A stretch of DNA of 61,260 nucleotides from an uncultured Gemmatimonadota bacterium (GCA_946887295.1 CAMPKP010000005.1:1-61260); one strand, 5' to 3'; positions 12,932-22,934 are shown, counted from the first letter of the stretch. The notes: a model not told the origin generated them from the letters alone. Translations and numbers: made by a program.

Positions 12932-14210
12932 CGAAGGCACTCTGCACGCCCTGCTCGACGGCGAGCTGGACCTGCACGAGGTGAAGCAGATACAGGCGCA
13001 CATCGGCAGCTGTGCCGCGTGCGGCACCCGCCTGCGCGAGGTGAAGGAGTTCCATGGAGAATCCGATCGGCTGGTGGCCCTGCTCGAGCCTCCGGCCGCT
13101 CCCTCCCGGCGGACGGCGGCGGTTGCCGATACCGACGACCCGGCGCCCGCAGGGCGCCAGCCGGCGAGCCCGCCGCCTGCGCGTCCGCCGAGGGACCTGC
13201 CTCGAGTCTCCGGTCCGGCCGCCGAGCCGCCGCCGCTCCTGCTGCCCGAGAACCCCGACTACGGCCGCGCCCGCTACATGCGCCGCATGCGCTGGGCGGC
13301 GCTGGTGCTGGTGACGGTGGGAGCGGGTTACCTCGGCAATCAGATGCGCCGGCCGAGCGGTTTCTCGACCGAGGGCCTGCCTGTTCCGCCGGTCACTCCG
13401 ACCGATTCCACCTCCGGCGCGGTGCTCAGCAGCGAGGAGGCGGCTCCGCCCCCGGCCAGCGACACGGCCCAGCCCGCCGAAGCGAAGAGCGAGCCGGTCG
13501 TACCCAAGCGGCTGGCACCCCGTGCCCAGCCTGCCCAGCCTACGGCTGGAGAGCGTGGTCCTGCGGCTTCCGCCGCAAAGACGGCCGATGACACGGTCCT
13601 CCCGGATGCCGACGAATCCAGGGTCGCACCCGAGACGGTCCGGACTGCCGGCAACGTCCGGAATACGTCCGACGAGCCGCTCGACGAGGCATCTCCGCCG
13701 GACCGGCAGGCCGACGTGCGCAGCGAGGCCGCGGAGGCCCTCCGGGAGCTCGATCGCGAACGGCAGATGGAGCGCGCCGCCGCGGCCACAGCCGCGCTCG
13801 ATAGCGCTCGGCGCCGCGACGCGCTTCTGCGTCAGACTGCGGCGGCGGCCGCGCCGGCGCCCCGCACCCCGGAGCAGAGGGCGCAGACGTATCTCCGGAT
13901 CGGCCTCGACGAGGCCTCCAAGCAGCTCGGACGTCCGGTGCACGTGATCGAGGGCATGAGCCCGCTCTACATGGGTCTCGCTCAGGGCAGGGTATCGCCG
14001 GGTGCCGACCCGGCGCGCCCCGTGGTCCGCGTGGTCTACCAGGATTCCCAGGGAAGGCTGATTCTGCTCGACCAGCAGCGGCTCCGCCCGGGCCAGCCCA
14101 CCAGCGCGCCGGGAGCCGAGCCCCACTGGACCGCCGGGGAGATCTCGCTTCACTTGAGCGGAGAGGTGAGTCCGGACGTGCTCCGGAACCTGCGTCCGCG
14201 AGTCAGATAG
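12918..14210 (+). CDS. Membrane anti-sigma factor with zinc-binding N-terminus
   Basis: A 430-residue protein. The N-terminus has the zinc anti-sigma signature HIGSCAAC (H28, C32, C35; HX3CX2C), which in the family clamps the cognate ECF sigma factor. After a Pro/Ala-rich linker there is one membrane segment at about 125-141 (AALVLVTVGAGYLG), so the N-terminus should be cytosolic and the remainder periplasmic. The periplasmic part has a long disordered, charged stretch and an Arg/Ala/Glu helix (about 265-315), then a small folded C-terminal domain (about 320-430). Its gene overlaps the sigma gene. It also overlaps the convergent kinase gene by 8 bases at its 3' end. The sensed signal is unknown; the VIT/VWA protein is a candidate partner. 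Confidence 0.85.
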   Translation: MSHLDEGTLHALLDGELDLHEVKQIQAHIGSCAACGTRLREVKEFHGESDRLVALLEPPAAPSRRTAAVADTDDPAPAGRQPASPPPARPPRDLPRVSGPAAEPPPLLLPENPDYGRARYMRRMRWAALVLVTVGAGYLGNQMRRPSGFSTEGLPVPPVTPTDSTSGAVLSSEEAAPPPASDTAQPAEAKSEPVVPKRLAPRAQPAQPTAGERGPAASAAKTADDTVLPDADESRVAPETVRTAGNVRNTSDEPLDEASPPDRQADVRSEAAEALRELDRERQMERAAAATAALDSARRRDALLRQTAAAAAPAPRTPEQRAQTYLRIGLDEASKQLGRPVHVIEGMSPLYMGLAQGRVSPGADPARPVVRVVYQDSQGRLILLDQQRLRPGQPTSAPGAEPHWTAGEISLHLSGEVSPDVLRNLRPRVR

Positions 14211-16677
14211 GCGCCGGAGCCCCCTCCAGAATCTCCCGCACCCGACGCATCAGACCGTCGGAGCTGAAGGGCTTGTGAAGAAAGTGGGTTTCGGCTCCCC
14301 GCACGCCGCGCCGCAGCAGCTCGTCGTTGGTGTAGCCTGAGATATAGAGGATCTTGAGGTTCGGCCTCAGCTCCGTCAGGCGCTCCACCAGCTCGCCGCC
14401 GCCCATCTCGGGCATCACCACATCGGTCACCAGCAGGTCGATCGGGCGCTCGTATCGCTCCGCCAGGAGCAGCGCGTCACGCCCGTGTCTGGCCGTCAGC
14501 ACCGAGTGGCCATGCGACACCAGGATCTTGCGCACCAGCTCCCGGACTCCCTCCTCGTCCTCTACGACAAGCACCGTCTCGGTCCCCCGGAGGCCACTCG
14601 GCTTCTCGGCCTCTACCGGGTCCCTGTCCGCGGTCGGCAGGTACACCTTCACCGTGGTGCCCTGGCCCGGCTCGCTGGAGAGGCGCACGATTCCGCCGTT
14701 CTGGCGCACGATCCCGTGCACGATGGAAAGCCCCAGCCCCGCCCGCTGCTGCCGGGGATCGGCCGGCTGGACCGGCTCCAGATCCTGGGACCGCGCATCG
14801 TCGTCGAGGCCCTTGCCGGTGTCCCTGATGGCCAGCAGCACGTAGGGACCCGGGCGGACGCGGCGCGCTCTCGCACCCGCGCCGATCTGGCGCTCGGCGG
14901 TCTCGATGGTGAGCGTCCCTCCCTGCGGCATCTCGTCCCGGGCGTTGAGGATGATGTTGACGAGCAGCTGGTCGAGGTGTCCGGGATCCATGCGGAGCAT
15001 CGCCGGGCCGGGGAAGAGCCGCAGGTCGAGCCGGATGTCGGCGCCGAGCAGTCGCCGGATCAACCCCTCCATCGAGGCCACGACCGCGTGCAGGTCGAGC
15101 AGCCGCGGCTGGGGCGCCTGCTGCTGCCCGAAGGCCAGCAGCTGGCCGGTGAGGAGCACGCCCCGATCGGCCGCCTTCCGGATCTGGTCGGCATCGGCCC
15201 GGCGCGGATCGTCCTCCGCCAGCTGGTGGTGAAGGATGTCGCCGAAGCCGCGGATGGTGGTGAGAATGTTGTTGAAGTCGTGCGCGACACCGTCGGCCAT
15301 CCGGCCGACCGCATCGAAACGCTGGGCCTGCCGAAGCTGCTCCTCGCTTTGATGCAGCGCGGCCCGAGTGCGGGCCCGGTCGCTGATGTCGGTCGCGAGG
15401 ACCAGCCGTGCGCGCCTGCCGTCGATCTCCAGCTCGTGAGACACCAGCTCCACGTCCATCAGCGTTCCGTCCTTGCGCTGGTGCCGGGTGAACGCCGCTT
15501 CCTGCCGGCTGGGATGGGCGGTCATGGGCAGGCCCGGCGGCTCTTCGGCCGGGTGGATGTCCATGATGTTCATGGAGAGGAATTCCTCGCGCGAGTACCC
15601 ATAGTGCCGGATCGCGGCTTCGTTGACCGCGAGGAATTCCAGCGTGGTGGCATCGAAGACCCACATCGGCTGCGGATTGGCGTCGAACAGCAGGCGGTAG
15701 CGGCGATCGGCCTCGCGCGCCTCGTGGAAGACGTGCCCGACGCCGATCGCGAGCGCGGCGCGGTCGCCCAGCTCCCGGGCGAGGTCCGTGTCCTGGTGGC
15801 CGAACCTGCGGCCGTACTCACGGCTCATCACGAGCGTGATCGCGCCGGCCAGCCGGCCGTTGGCGTGGAGCGGCACCTGCATCACCGAGGCAGGCCGGAG
15901 CGAGCGGTAGAGGGTCCGATGCTCGTCGTCCTGGGCCAGGGAGCGAATCATCTCTTCGGTCACTTCCACCGGCTCCGGCTCCGACTCCCTCGGCGCGCCG
16001 AAGGGAATGCGCCTCTCGCCGTACTCGCAGAGCAGGCGGACCAGAAGGTCGCGCGCCGGGTCGCGGTGCGCGGCCGCGACGAAGCGGGGAACGCCGCCGT
16101 CGCCGATCGCGTGGATCGCGCACCAGTCGGCGACCGTCGGCACCAGCATCCGCGATAGCTCACGGAAAGTGACCTCGTAGTCCAGCGACGAGGCGAGAAT
16201 GGAGCTGGCCTGGGAGAGGAACGACACCCGCCGGTCGAGCGCCTCCGCCTCTTCGCGGCCCAACTCGGCCTGCCGGCCCCGTTGGGCGATCGCGCGAAGC
16301 CTCGAGACCAGAATGGCGACGCCGGGCGCCACCAGGCCGACGACCAGGAGGCTGTATGCCGAGCTCGGCTGATAGCGCAGCGGCAGCCCCGGCTCGGCGA
16401 AGAAGTGGATTCCATAGAGGACCGTGAGCACCGCGCTGATCAACGCCGTCCGAAGGCCGCCGAGGTAGGCGGAGACGACGACCGTGAACAGCAGGACCGG
16501 GAACGGGTAGATGACCGGCATCCGGTGCCGAGCCAGCTGGTCGATCAGGATGATCGTGGCGAGGGTCAGCAGCCAGGCGGTCTCCGCCCCGTGCTTCAAG
16601 CCGGGCCACCGGCTCGCACGGGCGCGAAGCCTGGTCCGGGCGGACTCGACGAATTGCGTGGCTCCGCTGTAGGTCAT
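14203..16677 (-). CDS. Membrane hybrid histidine kinase with altered ATPase F-box
   Basis: An 824-residue kinase from the ATG at 16677; the frame is open further upstream but that part is Pro/Arg-rich and not protein-like. Residues about 25-130 hold three or four membrane helices resembling the KdpD-type sensor (DUF4118). A GAF-like domain (about 155-310), a PAS domain (about 330-440), a phosphoacceptor domain with VAHDFNNIL (H466), a HATPase domain and a receiver (phosphoacceptor D752 in VTDVVMPEM) follow. The ATPase has DTGKGLD and AGLGLS boxes, but the usual FEPFFTTK F-box is replaced by LEPVQPADPRQQ with the frame intact, so the ATP lid may be altered. A 6-bp hairpin (16691-16706) lies just upstream of the start. 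No regulator gene is adjacent. Confidence 0.87.
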   Translation of the reverse strand: MTYSGATQFVESARTRLRARASRWPGLKHGAETAWLLTLATIILIDQLARHRMPVIYPFPVLLFTVVVSAYLGGLRTALISAVLTVLYGIHFFAEPGLPLRYQPSSAYSLLVVGLVAPGVAILVSRLRAIAQRGRQAELGREEAEALDRRVSFLSQASSILASSLDYEVTFRELSRMLVPTVADWCAIHAIGDGGVPRFVAAAHRDPARDLLVRLLCEYGERRIPFGAPRESEPEPVEVTEEMIRSLAQDDEHRTLYRSLRPASVMQVPLHANGRLAGAITLVMSREYGRRFGHQDTDLARELGDRAALAIGVGHVFHEAREADRRYRLLFDANPQPMWVFDATTLEFLAVNEAAIRHYGYSREEFLSMNIMDIHPAEEPPGLPMTAHPSRQEAAFTRHQRKDGTLMDVELVSHELEIDGRRARLVLATDISDRARTRAALHQSEEQLRQAQRFDAVGRMADGVAHDFNNILTTIRGFGDILHHQLAEDDPRRADADQIRKAADRGVLLTGQLLAFGQQQAPQPRLLDLHAVVASMEGLIRRLLGADIRLDLRLFPGPAMLRMDPGHLDQLLVNIILNARDEMPQGGTLTIETAERQIGAGARARRVRPGPYVLLAIRDTGKGLDDDARSQDLEPVQPADPRQQRAGLGLSIVHGIVRQNGGIVRLSSEPGQGTTVKVYLPTADRDPVEAEKPSGLRGTETVLVVEDEEGVRELVRKILVSHGHSVLTARHGRDALLLAERYERPIDLLVTDVVMPEMGGGELVERLTELRPNLKILYISGYTNDELLRRGVRGAETHFLHKPFSSDGLMRRVREILEGAPAPI

Positions 16678-16829
16678 CCTCGGTCCGTTCCGGGCGCTGA
16701 CGCCCGCTGAAGACAGCACGGATCGCCCTCGCCTCGAGCGGAGGGGCGCTGAAGGAGGGGAACAACGGCAAGATGTCCCTGACGGGGGAGGGTAGTCTGT
16801 GAGACTCCTTACACCCTTCCCCCAGGGGG

Positions 16830-19259
16830 TCAGCCGGCGCGCAGGGCGACCATGGGGTCTACGGCGGAGGCCCGGCGGGCCGGGGCGAGGCACGCCGCAG
16901 CGGCGATGAGAACGAGGATCACCGCCATGCCGACGAACGTAAGTGGATCGGTGGCGTGAACATGGAAGAGGAGCCCGGTCATGAGCCTGGTGAGCAGGAT
17001 GGAGGCGGCGATACCCAGCGCGAGGCCGACGGCCACCAGGCCCAGACCCTCGCGTAGCACCATCCCCAGCACTTCGCTCCGCCCGGCCCCAAGGGCCATG
17101 CGGATGCCGATCTCCTGGGTCCGCTGGCTCACCGAGAAGGCGACGACCCCGCCGAGACCGGCAGCGGTGATGCAGAGCGCCAGGAGCGCGAACATGAGGA
17201 GCAGCGTGGTGGTGAGCCGGGGCGAGGCCAGGGCCTCGCCGCGGAGCTCCTCCAGGGTCTGGACGTCGGCGAGCGGCTGTCCCGGGTCGATCGCGAGAAC
17301 TTCCTCACCGATGCGGCTCGCCATGGCCGCCGGATCGGCGGAGGTGCGAACCAGGAAGGTGCCCTCCCTGAACGGAAGCTGGGAAAACGGCAGATAGACC
17401 TCGTCGGAAGGCTCGCTGTCCAGGCCGTAATGGCGGACGTCGCCCACCACTCCGACGATCGTGATCCAGCTCTGGCCGCTGTCTGCCGAGATCCGATGAC
17501 CCACCGCGCTCTCGCGGCCGAAGTAGCGCCGCGCGAGGGTCTGGTTCACCACGGCGACGCTCGGCGACCTGGGGCCGTCGGAGGCGGTGAACAGGCGTCC
17601 GGTCACCAGTGGAATGCCGAGGGTCCGAAAGTATCCGGGCGTCGCGCTTCGGAGGTCGCCGAGGGGCTCCGCGCCCTCCTGGGCGGGAGGGCGACCCTCG
17701 ATCACGAAGCCGACATTGATCCGCCGGTGTCCGTCGAGGGGGAACGTCAGGGACGACGCGGTCGAGAGGACGCCCGGCTGGTCCGAGAGCCGCGCGTGGA
17801 GCCGGTCGTGAAAGCCGAGGATGAGGTCGCTGCTGGTGTACCGCGACCAGTTGAGATCGAGCGTCATGGTCAGCACGCGCTGGGTATCGAATCCCGGGTC
17901 TACCGCCTGCAAGGCCAGCAGGCTCCTGAGCATGAGGCCCGCACCCACCAGCAGCACCATGGACACGCCCACCTGCGCCACCACGAGGCCGGCGCGCACC
18001 CGGTGCGAGCCGCCCCCGCCGACCGCGGCGCCGCCCTCCTTCAGCGCGCTCACCAGATTGGCCCTCGACGGCAAGGCCGGGAGCACGGCGAAAGCGAGAC
18101 CGGTGAGAATGCAGACCGCCAGGGTGAAGCCCAGTACCTCACCGTCGAGCGCGATCTCCCCGGCGCGCGGGGTGAAGCGGGCCGCGAAGGCGGTGAGAAG
18201 CCGCATCGTGCCCGCGGCCATCGCGAGCCCGAGCAGGCCGCCGGCGAGCGCGAGCAGGCCGCCCTCCGCGAGCATCTGGCGGAAGAGTCGCGCGCGGTCG
18301 GCGCCCAGCGCGGCGCGCAGGGCCATCTCCCGTGACCGCCGCATCAGCCTGGCCATGGTGAGATTGGCGATGTTGGCCGCGGCGATCAGCAGGACGAAGG
18401 CCGTGGTGCCCAGCAGCAGGAACAGAGTGGGCCGCGCCCGGCTGGTCAGCTCGTCGTGGAGCGAGGCGGCGGAGATCGAGAAGCCCTGTCCGCTCGGATA
18501 GGCTGCGGGATTCTCGATCCGGATCGTCGCGGCGATCCCGTCGAGCTCGGATCGGGCCTGCACCAGCGTCGTGGCGGGGGCGAGCTTCCCGAAGAGATGG
18601 AGCAGCCTCGCGGAGCGGGTGTCGATCGTGGACGGCGACGACCGGAAAGGGCACGAGGAGCTCGGCATGTACAGGTCGTTCTCGGCCGGATACTGCGGGA
18701 CCGGCGGCAGGACCCCGATCACCGTGTGGATCCGGTCGTTCATCTCGAAGGTCCTGCCCACGATCGCGGGGTCGCCGCCGAGACGGTTCTTCCAGAAGCC
18801 GTAGCTCAGCACCAGCACCGGCTCGGCACCCTCCCGATCCTCGCCGGGCCGGAAGCCCCGCCCCAGTGTCGGCCGGACGCCGAGCACGTCGAAGTAGTTC
18901 GCCGAGACCACGCCCGTCTGCACCCGGCGCGGCTCGCCGCGTCCCAGCAGGATGAACGGCATGGAGTGGTACTCGACTATCGACTCGAGCGCCCGGCTCC
19001 GCGCACGGTAGTCGGCGAGCTCCGGCACCGAGAAGCGCGCATTCTCGACGCCCGCGAGCGGCGCGGGCTGCCGCAGGTACACCAGGCGCTCTCCCTCCGC
19101 GTAGGGAAGCGGGCGCAGGAGCACGCCCCGGATCATGCTGAAGACCGCGGTGTTGGCGCCGATGCCGAGGGCGAGCGTGAGGATGGAGACGAGGGCGAAG
19201 CCGGGGCTCTTCCGCAGGGAGCGGAAGGCGAAACGGAGATCGTGAAGCAGGCCGAGCAT
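16830..19259 (-). CDS. ADOP-family ABC transporter permease (FtsX/MacB type)
   Basis: An 809-residue inner-membrane protein starting at the ATG at 19259 behind a strong AGGAGG ribosome site. The N-terminus (HDLRFAFRSLRKSPGF, then LTLALGIGANTAVFSM) is the hallmark of acidobacterial duplicated orphan permeases. Two halves each have a MacB-like periplasmic domain and an FtsX-like membrane core: helix 1 near residues 20-40, three helices around 280-400, and again around 680-790 ending in the signature PARRASAVDPMVALRAG. No ATPase gene is next to it, as is typical for this orphan group. It is transcribed away from the TonB receptor. Substrate unknown. Confidence 0.9.
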   Translation of the reverse strand: MLGLLHDLRFAFRSLRKSPGFALVSILTLALGIGANTAVFSMIRGVLLRPLPYAEGERLVYLRQPAPLAGVENARFSVPELADYRARSRALESIVEYHSMPFILLGRGEPRRVQTGVVSANYFDVLGVRPTLGRGFRPGEDREGAEPVLVLSYGFWKNRLGGDPAIVGRTFEMNDRIHTVIGVLPPVPQYPAENDLYMPSSSCPFRSSPSTIDTRSARLLHLFGKLAPATTLVQARSELDGIAATIRIENPAAYPSGQGFSISAASLHDELTSRARPTLFLLLGTTAFVLLIAAANIANLTMARLMRRSREMALRAALGADRARLFRQMLAEGGLLALAGGLLGLAMAAGTMRLLTAFAARFTPRAGEIALDGEVLGFTLAVCILTGLAFAVLPALPSRANLVSALKEGGAAVGGGGSHRVRAGLVVAQVGVSMVLLVGAGLMLRSLLALQAVDPGFDTQRVLTMTLDLNWSRYTSSDLILGFHDRLHARLSDQPGVLSTASSLTFPLDGHRRINVGFVIEGRPPAQEGAEPLGDLRSATPGYFRTLGIPLVTGRLFTASDGPRSPSVAVVNQTLARRYFGRESAVGHRISADSGQSWITIVGVVGDVRHYGLDSEPSDEVYLPFSQLPFREGTFLVRTSADPAAMASRIGEEVLAIDPGQPLADVQTLEELRGEALASPRLTTTLLLMFALLALCITAAGLGGVVAFSVSQRTQEIGIRMALGAGRSEVLGMVLREGLGLVAVGLALGIAASILLTRLMTGLLFHVHATDPLTFVGMAVILVLIAAAACLAPARRASAVDPMVALRAG

Positions 19260-19606
19260 GGTATCCTCCTGGCGCGTGCGCGCGCTCCGCTGGCGGGGTC
19301 CCGCTTCACGGCGGACGAGAAGCTCCTCAAGTCCGGCGGCGCCGAGCGCCGGGTGCTGGTGGGCACGTCGCGGGGCCTGGGGATATACCACGCTACGAAG
19401 GCGCTGCCCGGTATGTTCCACCGGGTCTATCTGACAACGTCTCCCTCCGGTTCTACCGCAGCTCCGCGCCCGCTGCGGCCGCGGGCGGCTTGCCGAGTGG
19501 TGAGCCGCGCGGTATGCTATGCGCCAAGCTCGACCCATCCCGCACCCACACCACAGGTCTGCCGCCGGATCTACCACGGGCCTCCCTGCCCACAGGAGAC
19601 ATGGGT
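19260..19606. other. 347-bp divergent intergenic region, ADOP permease / TonB receptor
   Basis: No gene is supported here. On the plus side there is a good sigma-70-like promoter (19490-19518) for the receptor, leaving a leader of about 80 nt. On the minus side TTGTCA is present, but only with a poor -10 partner, so the permease promoter is not located with confidence. Confidence 0.6.
19490..19518 (+). promoter_or_regulatory. Sigma-70-like promoter for the TonB-dependent receptor
   Basis: TTGCCG (19490-19495), a 17-bp spacer, and TATGCT (19513-19518). Both hexamers are close to consensus and lie in front of the receptor gene. Expected transcript start is near 19525, about 80 nt before the start codon. 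Confidence 0.5.
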
Positions 19607-22600
19607 ATGCCACTGCAGCGTCCGTATCGCCCTCTTCTCGCGCCCCGCCCTCGCCGTTCCCTTCGACTCCTCGCACCGCTCCTGGCTCTGGTGCTCGCGC
19701 TGGGCTTCGCGCCCCGGGCCGCGGAGGCGCAGGGCGTGACGACGTCGGCGATCAACGGATTCGTCACGGGCGAGGACGGCACGCCGCTGCCGGACGCGAT
19801 GGTCCTGGCCGTGCACGTGCCCAGCGGCACGGAATACCGGACCGCCGCCCGCACCGGCGGCGCGTTCAGTCTGCTCAACATGCGGGTCGGCGGGCCCTAC
19901 CGGGTCACCGCCTCGATGATCGGCTTCCGCCCTCGCACCGAGGAGAACGTGCAGCTCAGCCTGGGCCAGACGCTGCGGCTGGACCTGGTACTGGGCGCAC
20001 AGGCGGTGGAGCTGGAGGAGATCGCGGTGACGGCCGAGCGGGACGAAGTGCTGGACGCCGGCCGCACCGGGGCGGCCACGTACATCGATCCGCGCCAGGT
20101 GGAGGTGCTGCCGTCCATCAAGCGGTCCACCCGCGACCTCACCCGGCTCGACCCCCGGAGCGACGGCAACTTCAGCTTCGCGGGGCGCAACTGGCTTTAC
20201 AACAACGTCTCCCTCGACGGCTCGTACTTCAACAATCCGTTCGGGCTGGACGACCCGGCGCCGGGCGGCCAGACCAACGCGGAGCCGGTGCCCTACGACG
20301 CCGTGGAGCAGGTCCAGGTTTCCCTGGCCCCGTTCGACGTGCGCGAAGGCGGCTTCACCGGCGCCAACATCAACACGGTGACCAAGAGCGGCACCAACAA
20401 CCTGCGGGGATCCCTCTACACCTTCGGCCGGAACGAGGCCCTCCTGGGCAACACCGTTCGCGGCTCGGAGGTGGTGGCCAACCCGGACCTGAGCTTCATC
20501 CAGTCCGGCTTCTCGCTGAGCGGCCCGCTGGTGCGTGACAAGCTCTTCTTCTTCGTCAACGCCGAGCTGGAGCGGACCGACGATCCCGGCACCAACTTCG
20601 CCGCGAGCCAGGGGAGCCCCGGGTTCGGCATCTCACGGGTCGAGGCCTCCGTGATGGACGCGATCCGTCAGCGGATGATCGACGCGTACAGCTACGATCC
20701 GGGCCCCTACGAGGGCTACATCAACGAGACCAACAACAACAAGGTGCTCGCCAAGCTCGACTGGAACATCAACCAGAGCAACAACCTGTCGTTCCGATAC
20801 AACTTCCTGGACGCCAAGCGCGACCTCCCGCCCCATCCCTTCGTGCTGAGCTTCGCCAACACCGGCCGGGGGCCCAACGAGAGCAGCCTTCCGTTCCGGA
20901 ACGCGGGGTACGCGATCAACAACGACCTGCACTCGTTCGCCCTCGAGCTGAACAGCCGGGGCAGCGCGTTCGCCAACCGTTTCTTCGCCAGCTACAACCG
21001 CTTCCGGGATTTCCGGCAGCCCTTCAGTGAGCCTTTCCCCACCGTCGAGATCGGCGAGGGCGGGGTGACCTATACCACGTTGGGCGAGGAGCCGTTCTCG
21101 GACCACAACATTCTGGACCAGGACGTCCTCCAGCTCACCAACAACTTCACCTTCTTCCGCGGCCGCCACTCGCTCACGCTGGGCGGGAACTTCGAGACGT
21201 TCGGATTCTTCAATTCCTTCAACATCTTCCGGAACGGCGTCTTCTTCCTTCCCGCATCCATTCCACCCGGCAGCACCTTCGGGTCGCTGCAGGAGTTCTT
21301 CGACGCCACCGATCCGGCGAATCCCAACCAGAAGGACTTCAGGAGCATGATCGGCACCGGACCGTTCAAAGGCGAGAACATCGACGTCGGACAGCTCGGC
21401 GTCTACGCCCAGGACGAGTTCCTCGCCTCCGAGCGGCTCAACCTGACCTTCGGGGTCCGGCTCGATTTCCCGATGTACTTCACCGATCCGGTGGACAATC
21501 CGTTCTCGCGGAGCCTGACGGCGCTGGACGCGAACGGCGACCCCGAGACGGTCGACCAGAGCCATCTGCCGGGCGCCAAGCCGCTGTTCTCCCCGCGGGT
21601 GGGATTCAACTGGAACGCGAGCGGCGACCGCGGCACGCAGATCCGGGGCGGCACCGGCATCTTCACGGGCCGGGTGCCGTTCGTCTGGGTCGGCAACGTG
21701 GTCTCCAATCCCGGGGCCAACCCGAACCTGTTCCCTACCGGGCCGCAGATCCCCACCTCGGACGACGCCACCCTGGCGCAGTCCTTCGACCTGAACGCGA
21801 TGGTCTCGGACTTCAAGTGGCCGCAGACCTGGGTCAGCGACGTCGCGATCGACCAGCAGCTGGGCGGGGGGTTCCTCGGGACCCTCGAGGTGATCTACGG
21901 CAACGACATCAACAACGTCTTCGTGCGGAACGCCGACCTGGTGCCGCCGGTGCGGACCCTGCCCGACGGCCGCCCGTACTACGGCGGGGCCGGCGCCAAC
22001 GAGCTGAACCCCGATGGCGGGGCCGGCATCTACGTGCTCGACAACACCAGCCAGGGGCACAACTTCAACGTGACGGCCCAGCTGAGGAAGAACTTCGAGT
22101 TCGGGCTCAGCACCACCCTGGCCTACAGCTTTACGGAGGCCAAGAACAACCTCAAGTCCACCGAGATCGCCAGCGTGCTCTGGCAGAGCCAGCCGGTGCA
22201 GGGCAACCCGAACAATCCGGAGCTGAGCCACTCGGAGTTCGGCCAGAAGCACCGGATCGTGGGCGGTGCCACGTACGTGAAGTCCTGGTCCCGGAGCCTG
22301 CGCACCTCGGTCGGCCTCTTCCTCGAGGTCGCCCAGGGCAACCGCTTCGCCGGCGCCGGCGGCAATCGCTACTCGTTCATCTACTCCGGCGACGTGAACG
22401 GCGACGGCACCGGCGGCAACGATCTCATCTACATCCCGCAGGACCAGAGCGAGATCAGCCTGGCCGACTGTCCGACCGGCTGCGGCAGCAACGTCACCGC
22501 GCAGCAGCAGTGGGACGCACTGGACGCCTTCATCGAGCAGGACGACTATCTCCGCTCGCACCGGGGAGAGATCGCGGAGCGGTTCGGCGCGCTCAACCCG

Positions 22601-22915
22601 TGGTACAGCAACGTGGATCTGCGGATCCTGCAGGATTTCGCGTTCGGTGACGTCACCCGGCACAATTTCCAGCTCAGCCTCGACGTCCTCAACGTCGGGA
22701 ACCTCATCAGCTCCAAGTGGGGCGTGCGGAAGGCGGCCAGTGCCGCCGCGACGTCGCCGCTCCGCCTGGTCACGGACGCCGGGGGCGTGCCCCAGTTCGA
22801 CGTCAACGGCGCCCCGGTCCTCAACTTCACCGGTCCGTCGGAGACCTTCATCGACGACCCGAGCGTCTTCTCCCGCTGGCGGGCGCAGCTGGGCCTGAGG
22901 TATTTCTTCGAGTAG
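19607..22915 (+). CDS. Oar-like TonB-dependent outer-membrane receptor
   Basis: A protein of 1102 residues from the ATG at 19607, chosen over the ATG at 19601 because AGGAG (19594-19598) then has a normal 8-nt spacing. A signal peptide (LLAPLLALVLALGFAPRAAEAQ) leads to a carboxypeptidase-regulatory-like beta-sandwich (about 45-125; GFVTGEDGTPLPDAMV), a plug region (about 130-260) and a long beta-barrel ending in aromatic YFFE, as outer-membrane proteins do. The overall form matches the Oar/cna-B-type receptors of Gemmatimonadota and Acidobacteriota. Substrate import or surface roles are possible; none can be assigned. It is bounded downstream by a strong terminator. Confidence 0.9.
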   Translation: MPLQRPYRPLLAPRPRRSLRLLAPLLALVLALGFAPRAAEAQGVTTSAINGFVTGEDGTPLPDAMVLAVHVPSGTEYRTAARTGGAFSLLNMRVGGPYRVTASMIGFRPRTEENVQLSLGQTLRLDLVLGAQAVELEEIAVTAERDEVLDAGRTGAATYIDPRQVEVLPSIKRSTRDLTRLDPRSDGNFSFAGRNWLYNNVSLDGSYFNNPFGLDDPAPGGQTNAEPVPYDAVEQVQVSLAPFDVREGGFTGANINTVTKSGTNNLRGSLYTFGRNEALLGNTVRGSEVVANPDLSFIQSGFSLSGPLVRDKLFFFVNAELERTDDPGTNFAASQGSPGFGISRVEASVMDAIRQRMIDAYSYDPGPYEGYINETNNNKVLAKLDWNINQSNNLSFRYNFLDAKRDLPPHPFVLSFANTGRGPNESSLPFRNAGYAINNDLHSFALELNSRGSAFANRFFASYNRFRDFRQPFSEPFPTVEIGEGGVTYTTLGEEPFSDHNILDQDVLQLTNNFTFFRGRHSLTLGGNFETFGFFNSFNIFRNGVFFLPASIPPGSTFGSLQEFFDATDPANPNQKDFRSMIGTGPFKGENIDVGQLGVYAQDEFLASERLNLTFGVRLDFPMYFTDPVDNPFSRSLTALDANGDPETVDQSHLPGAKPLFSPRVGFNWNASGDRGTQIRGGTGIFTGRVPFVWVGNVVSNPGANPNLFPTGPQIPTSDDATLAQSFDLNAMVSDFKWPQTWVSDVAIDQQLGGGFLGTLEVIYGNDINNVFVRNADLVPPVRTLPDGRPYYGGAGANELNPDGGAGIYVLDNTSQGHNFNVTAQLRKNFEFGLSTTLAYSFTEAKNNLKSTEIASVLWQSQPVQGNPNNPELSHSEFGQKHRIVGGATYVKSWSRSLRTSVGLFLEVAQGNRFAGAGGNRYSFIYSGDVNGDGTGGNDLIYIPQDQSEISLADCPTGCGSNVTAQQQWDALDAFIEQDDYLRSHRGEIAERFGALNPWYSNVDLRILQDFAFGDVTRHNFQLSLDVLNVGNLISSKWGVRKAASAAATSPLRLVTDAGGVPQFDVNGAPVLNFTGPSETFIDDPSVFSRWRAQLGLRYFFE

Positions 22916-22934
22916 GCGGCGACAGGGGAAGTGG

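Noticed and set aside
14740..14830. A frameshift in the membrane kinase ATPase domain
   Set aside because: The frame is open on both sides with intact G boxes, so this is divergence, not a frameshift.
16678..16893. N-terminal extension of the membrane kinase to 16893
   Set aside because: The added 72 residues are Pro/Arg/Ser-rich and unlike a protein; the ATG at 16677 precedes the first helix normally.
20633..22663. A 676-residue frame antisense to the TonB receptor
   Set aside because: Val/Glu/Arg-rich translation of the opposite strand with no motif; the receptor frame has signal peptide, domains and promoter.
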